Of a DNA stretch of 64,000 nt, positions 61,296-64,000 are shown piece by piece. Positions within the stretch are counted from its first letter, which is position 1; every line of letters begins with the position of its first letter. The position numbers and the translations under genes are program-made. Source of the stretch: Aliidiomarina minuta (GTDB taxonomy: Bacteria > Pseudomonadota > Gammaproteobacteria > Enterobacterales > Alteromonadaceae); NCBI RefSeq assembly GCF_003987145.1, contig NZ_PIPL01000004.1:1-64000 (forward strand), in the 5' to 3' direction. The notes beneath the pieces are model-generated. The model worked only from the letters and a program-made list of their open reading frames with translations, was not told the origin of the DNA and did not search any database.

Positions 61296-62549
61296 TTACT
61301 CGCGAATCTGGCCAGTGCCGGTTACCACAAATTTCTCGGTGGTAAGGGACTGTAGTCCCATAGGGCCATAGGCATGCAGTTTACTGGTAGAAATACCGAT
61401 TTCAGCACCTAAACCTAACTGACCGCCATCCGAGAAACGTGACGACGTGTTCCACATAGTGACCGCGGAATCTACATCGCGAATGAAGCGCCGTGCGGTT
61501 TCTTCGTTTTCAGTAATGATCACATCGGTATGACCGCTGGCGAACTCTTCGATATGCTCAATGGCATGATCGTAGTTACGCACTTCACGAACGGCAATTT
61601 CAAGGGCCAGGTATTCTTCACCAAAATCCGTATCTGCAATCAACTGAGCACCTTCAAAATGCTTGATTGAGTTACGGCAGGCATGAACCTTAACCTGCTT
61701 TTCAGCCAGTGCTTTGGCGGCCATCGGGAAAAATTTATCCGCGATATCGGCATGCACCAATAAGCCTTCCAGGGCATTACAAACGCCGGTGCGCTGTGTT
61801 TTACCATTAATCAGTATTGCCAGCGCTTTATCCAGATCAGCATCTTTATCTACGTACAGATGGCAAACGCCTTTGTAGTGCTGAATAACCGGGATCTTGC
61901 TGTGGTCGCTGACGTAATGGATAAGGCCTTCACCGCCACGGGGAATAACCAGGTCGATGTAGTCTTTTTGCTGCAGCAGTTCGCCCATCAGTTCGCGGTC
62001 AGGGCTAGGCACTACAGTGACGACGTCTTCGGAAAGGCCGCTGTCTTTAAGCGCTTTATGCATGGCAGCAGCGATCACTTTCGAACTACCAATAGCTTCA
62101 CGGCCACAACGCAGAATAACCGCATTGCCTGATTTGAAGCATAAGGCGCCGGCGTCTGCAGTGACGTTCGGGCGTGCTTCATAAATCATGCAGATAACAC
62201 CCAGCGGAATGCGGGTTTTATCGATACGCATGCCATTCGGGCGTTCTTCCAGCAGGTAGCTTTCACCGACTGGATCGGGCAGGGCAATGATTTCTTCAAT
62301 CGCAGATGCCATGCCTTCAATACGTTCGTCGTTGAGCTCCAGCCGATCCATCATGGACTCAGCCAGGCCTTTCTCGCGACCTTCTTCAAGGTCTATTTTG
62401 TTCTGTGCCAGGATAGCGTCTTTGTCGCCACGAATGGCGTCAGCCATACGTTGTAAAACCTGGTTCTTTTCGTCTGTGGTCAGTTTTGCCACAGCGCGCG
62501 CAGCTACGGCCGCACGTTTTGCAATATCTTCTGCTGAATAATTACTCAT
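61296..62549 (-). CDS. proA: Gamma-glutamyl phosphate reductase
   Basis: Second step of proline synthesis: NADPH reduction of glutamyl phosphate to glutamate semialdehyde. 417 aa (E. coli 417). ALDH-like fold with catalytic cysteine C257 in RTGVCNALEG and the LGLGAEIGISTSKLHAYGPMGL block at the C-terminus. Overlaps proB by 4 bp (ATGA), as expected for channelling of the unstable intermediate. Confidence 0.96.
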   Translation of the reverse strand: MSNYSAEDIAKRAAVAARAVAKLTTDEKNQVLQRMADAIRGDKDAILAQNKIDLEEGREKGLAESMMDRLELNDERIEGMASAIEEIIALPDPVGESYLLEERPNGMRIDKTRIPLGVICMIYEARPNVTADAGALCFKSGNAVILRCGREAIGSSKVIAAAMHKALKDSGLSEDVVTVVPSPDRELMGELLQQKDYIDLVIPRGGEGLIHYVSDHSKIPVIQHYKGVCHLYVDKDADLDKALAILINGKTQRTGVCNALEGLLVHADIADKFFPMAAKALAEKQVKVHACRNSIKHFEGAQLIADTDFGEEYLALEIAVREVRNYDHAIEHIEEFASGHTDVIITENEETARRFIRDVDSAVTMWNTSSRFSDGGQLGLGAEIGISTSKLHAYGPMGLQSLTTEKFVVTGTGQIRE

Positions 62550-63661
62550 GATTTCTCCATCATCATTAGATCATCACGGTGAATGACTTCACTAATAGGA
62601 CTGTAGCCATAGGTTTCAGCAATTTCTGAACCTGTCTGGCCTTTAATATGCAACAGCTCGTGAGCACTGTAGCGGCAAATTCCTTTAGCGATTGTCTCGG
62701 TACCTTCAGCACTGCGCACCAGAACGGCGTCGCCGCGGTCAAAGTTGCCTTGAATATCGACAATATCAGAGCTTAGCAATGAGGAACCTTTGGCGCGAAT
62801 ATTCTCTACCGCTGCGGCATCGATCAATAACTCGCCCTGAGCAACCAGAGTGTGCCGTAACCAGTGTTTCTTGTTACTGAGCGGGTTTTCTTTCGCACGC
62901 AGCAAGGTACCTGGGTTCTCGTTACGTAACAGGGTTTCAAAAGTAGCCCCTTTACGGCCGTTAACGATGTAAGTATCTATGCCGTGTGTAGTGGCTTTTT
63001 CGGCGGCTTCAATTTTGGTCCGCATACCGCCGGTACCGACAGCACTGGCTGAACCACCCGCAAGGGCATAGATGCTTTCATCGATCTCTTCGATAAGAGG
63101 CAATAATTTAGCGTCTTTGTTTTTGTTCGGGTCTTTATCGTATACGCCATTAATGTCGGAACAGATAAAATAAGCATCGGCATCGACTACGGTAGCAACC
63201 ATGGCGGCCAGGTTGTCATTGTCGCCAACTTTAAGGTCGTCTGTTGCTAGCGCGTCGTTTTCGTTGGCAATGGGCAGAATGCCATGCTCTAACAGCGCAT
63301 TAATAGTATTACGTACACTGACGTAGCGCTCGCGGTCACGCAGATCGTCGTGGGTCATTAAAACCTGTGCACAGGGAAAATCAAAAAAACGGGACCAGCT
63401 TTCCATGATATGGTTCTGGCCAACAGCAGCCATTGCTTTTTTCACAATTACTGGAATGGGTTTTTGATCTATATTGAAATGGTGTCGGCCTGCGGCGACT
63501 GAGCCTGAGGATACGAGTACAACTTCCTGGCCACGTTCACGACATTCTATGATAAAACGCGCGATTGCCAGTAAGTATTTAGAGCTACAGCCTTTGCCAT
63601 CTGGCGCAATAAGAGCACTACCGACTTTGATGACAGCTCTTCGCCAGCTGGGGATTTTCAT
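62546..63661 (-). CDS. proB: Glutamate 5-kinase with PUA domain
   Basis: Commits glutamate to proline synthesis; feedback-inhibited by proline. 371 aa (E. coli 367). Amino-acid-kinase domain with KVGSALI, VSSGSVAAG, NENDALAT and the GTGGMRTKIEAA segment, then a PUA domain from about 285. Shine-Dalgarno AGGGAG ahead of ATG 63661. The proBA promoter must lie within 63662-63809, which has no obvious regulator site. Confidence 0.96.
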   Translation of the reverse strand: MKIPSWRRAVIKVGSALIAPDGKGCSSKYLLAIARFIIECRERGQEVVLVSSGSVAAGRHHFNIDQKPIPVIVKKAMAAVGQNHIMESWSRFFDFPCAQVLMTHDDLRDRERYVSVRNTINALLEHGILPIANENDALATDDLKVGDNDNLAAMVATVVDADAYFICSDINGVYDKDPNKNKDAKLLPLIEEIDESIYALAGGSASAVGTGGMRTKIEAAEKATTHGIDTYIVNGRKGATFETLLRNENPGTLLRAKENPLSNKKHWLRHTLVAQGELLIDAAAVENIRAKGSSLLSSDIVDIQGNFDRGDAVLVRSAEGTETIAKGICRYSAHELLHIKGQTGSEIAETYGYSPISEVIHRDDLMMMEKS

Positions 63662-63809
63662 ATAAACTCCCTATTGGTTAATTGTGGGGCTATGCTAACA
63701 CAGTGGCCGCCAACTCTCCACCTGTGGTTCATGGAAGTTAAAAACTGTCAATGTGTTTTCGACGAATTTCGTGTAAATTAGCCGATTTTTTATGCATAGA
63801 TTCTAAATT

Positions 63810-64000
63810 TTAAGACTCTGGAGGTTTGTAACCTTCAATTTCCACGTCCTTGCCTTCAAATAAGAAAGCTTCCATCTCTTTTTCCAGATAGGTCCTGGCT
63901 TCTGTATCCATCATGTTTAAACGCTTTTCGTTAATTAACATGGTTTGTTTCTTCTGCCATTCGGCCCAGGCTTCCTTGCTGATGTTATTAAAAATCCGCT
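63810..64000 (-). CDS. yggX: Probable Fe(2+)-trafficking protein YggX, 3' part
   Basis: Open at the right window edge; the C-terminal 63 residues are visible and closely match E. coli YggX (91 aa): ISKEAWAEWQ, KQTMLINEKRLNMM and FLFEGKDVEIEGY, with the stop at 63810-63812. YggX protects iron-sulfur clusters from oxidative damage. The N-terminus with its conserved Cys lies outside. In E. coli it follows mutY; here the preceding gene is beyond the window. Confidence 0.92.
   Translation of the reverse strand, partial: RIFNNISKEAWAEWQKKQTMLINEKRLNMMDTEARTYLEKEMEAFLFEGKDVEIEGYKPPES

Overview
The window looks like chromosomal core DNA of a marine gammaproteobacterium of the Alteromonadales type (an Idiomarina-like genus is my best guess from gene content, not a proven assignment). 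Reasons: almost every protein has an obvious E. coli or Vibrio counterpart; sodium-coupled transporters dominate (DASS, GltS-like and NSS types); MotX of the Na+-driven polar flagellum is present; polyamines are made by the carboxy(nor)spermidine route; secreted peptidases of the S9 and S10 families and a catabolic glutamate dehydrogenase suggest peptide and amino-acid feeding. No prophage, IS element, CRISPR array or defence system was seen.

Layout. 1-16.2 kb is one sulfur supercluster: cysK (minus), cysJ-cysI-cysH, then cysG-cysD-cysN-SLC13 transporter-cysC (plus), facing metB-metE-metF (minus). Together they cover sulfate uptake, activation, reduction to sulfide, siroheme synthesis, cysteine synthesis and methionine synthesis. 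Tandem MetJ operators (AGACGTCT type) lie in front of cysK, cysJ, cysG and metB, so the methionine repressor probably controls the whole route. 16.3-21.6 kb holds yaeQ, yceI-yceJ, murB-birA-coaX and motX, the last behind a near-perfect FliA promoter. 21.7-24.0 kb is the polyamine pair; 24.1-29.7 kb is an NSS transporter-tmcA-prolyl oligopeptidase run. 29.9-38.5 kb holds a cardiolipin synthase-like gene, a Bcr/CflA pump, yjdM, zapE, an EAL-HDOD protein, a GDT1-family Mn exporter behind a yybP-ykoY (Mn2+) riboswitch, a GltS-type symporter and a MarC protein. 38.6-44.0 kb holds cnoX and a four-gene operon with two aldehyde dehydrogenases and a PQQ sugar dehydrogenase. 44.1-51.1 kb is carbon catabolism (fadH, glutamate dehydrogenase, prpE). 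51.2-60.4 kb is mixed: GST, a lipase-like hydrolase, deaD, blc, a FlgO-like protein behind a second FliA promoter, rsuA, an S10 peptidase and a 2OG-Fe(II) oxygenase. 60.5-61.2 kb is a non-coding patch of tandem palindromic repeats, a duplicated 3' piece of tRNA-Phe and the intact tRNA-Phe gene. proB-proA and the end of yggX close the window.

No wholly new multi-gene system was evident. The most interesting signals are regulatory: MetJ control of sulfate assimilation with an overlapping small ORF at cysG, two FliA promoters outside a flagellar cluster, the riboswitch with mutually exclusive stems, and the repeat family that appears at both ends of the window and touches the cysK stop codon.
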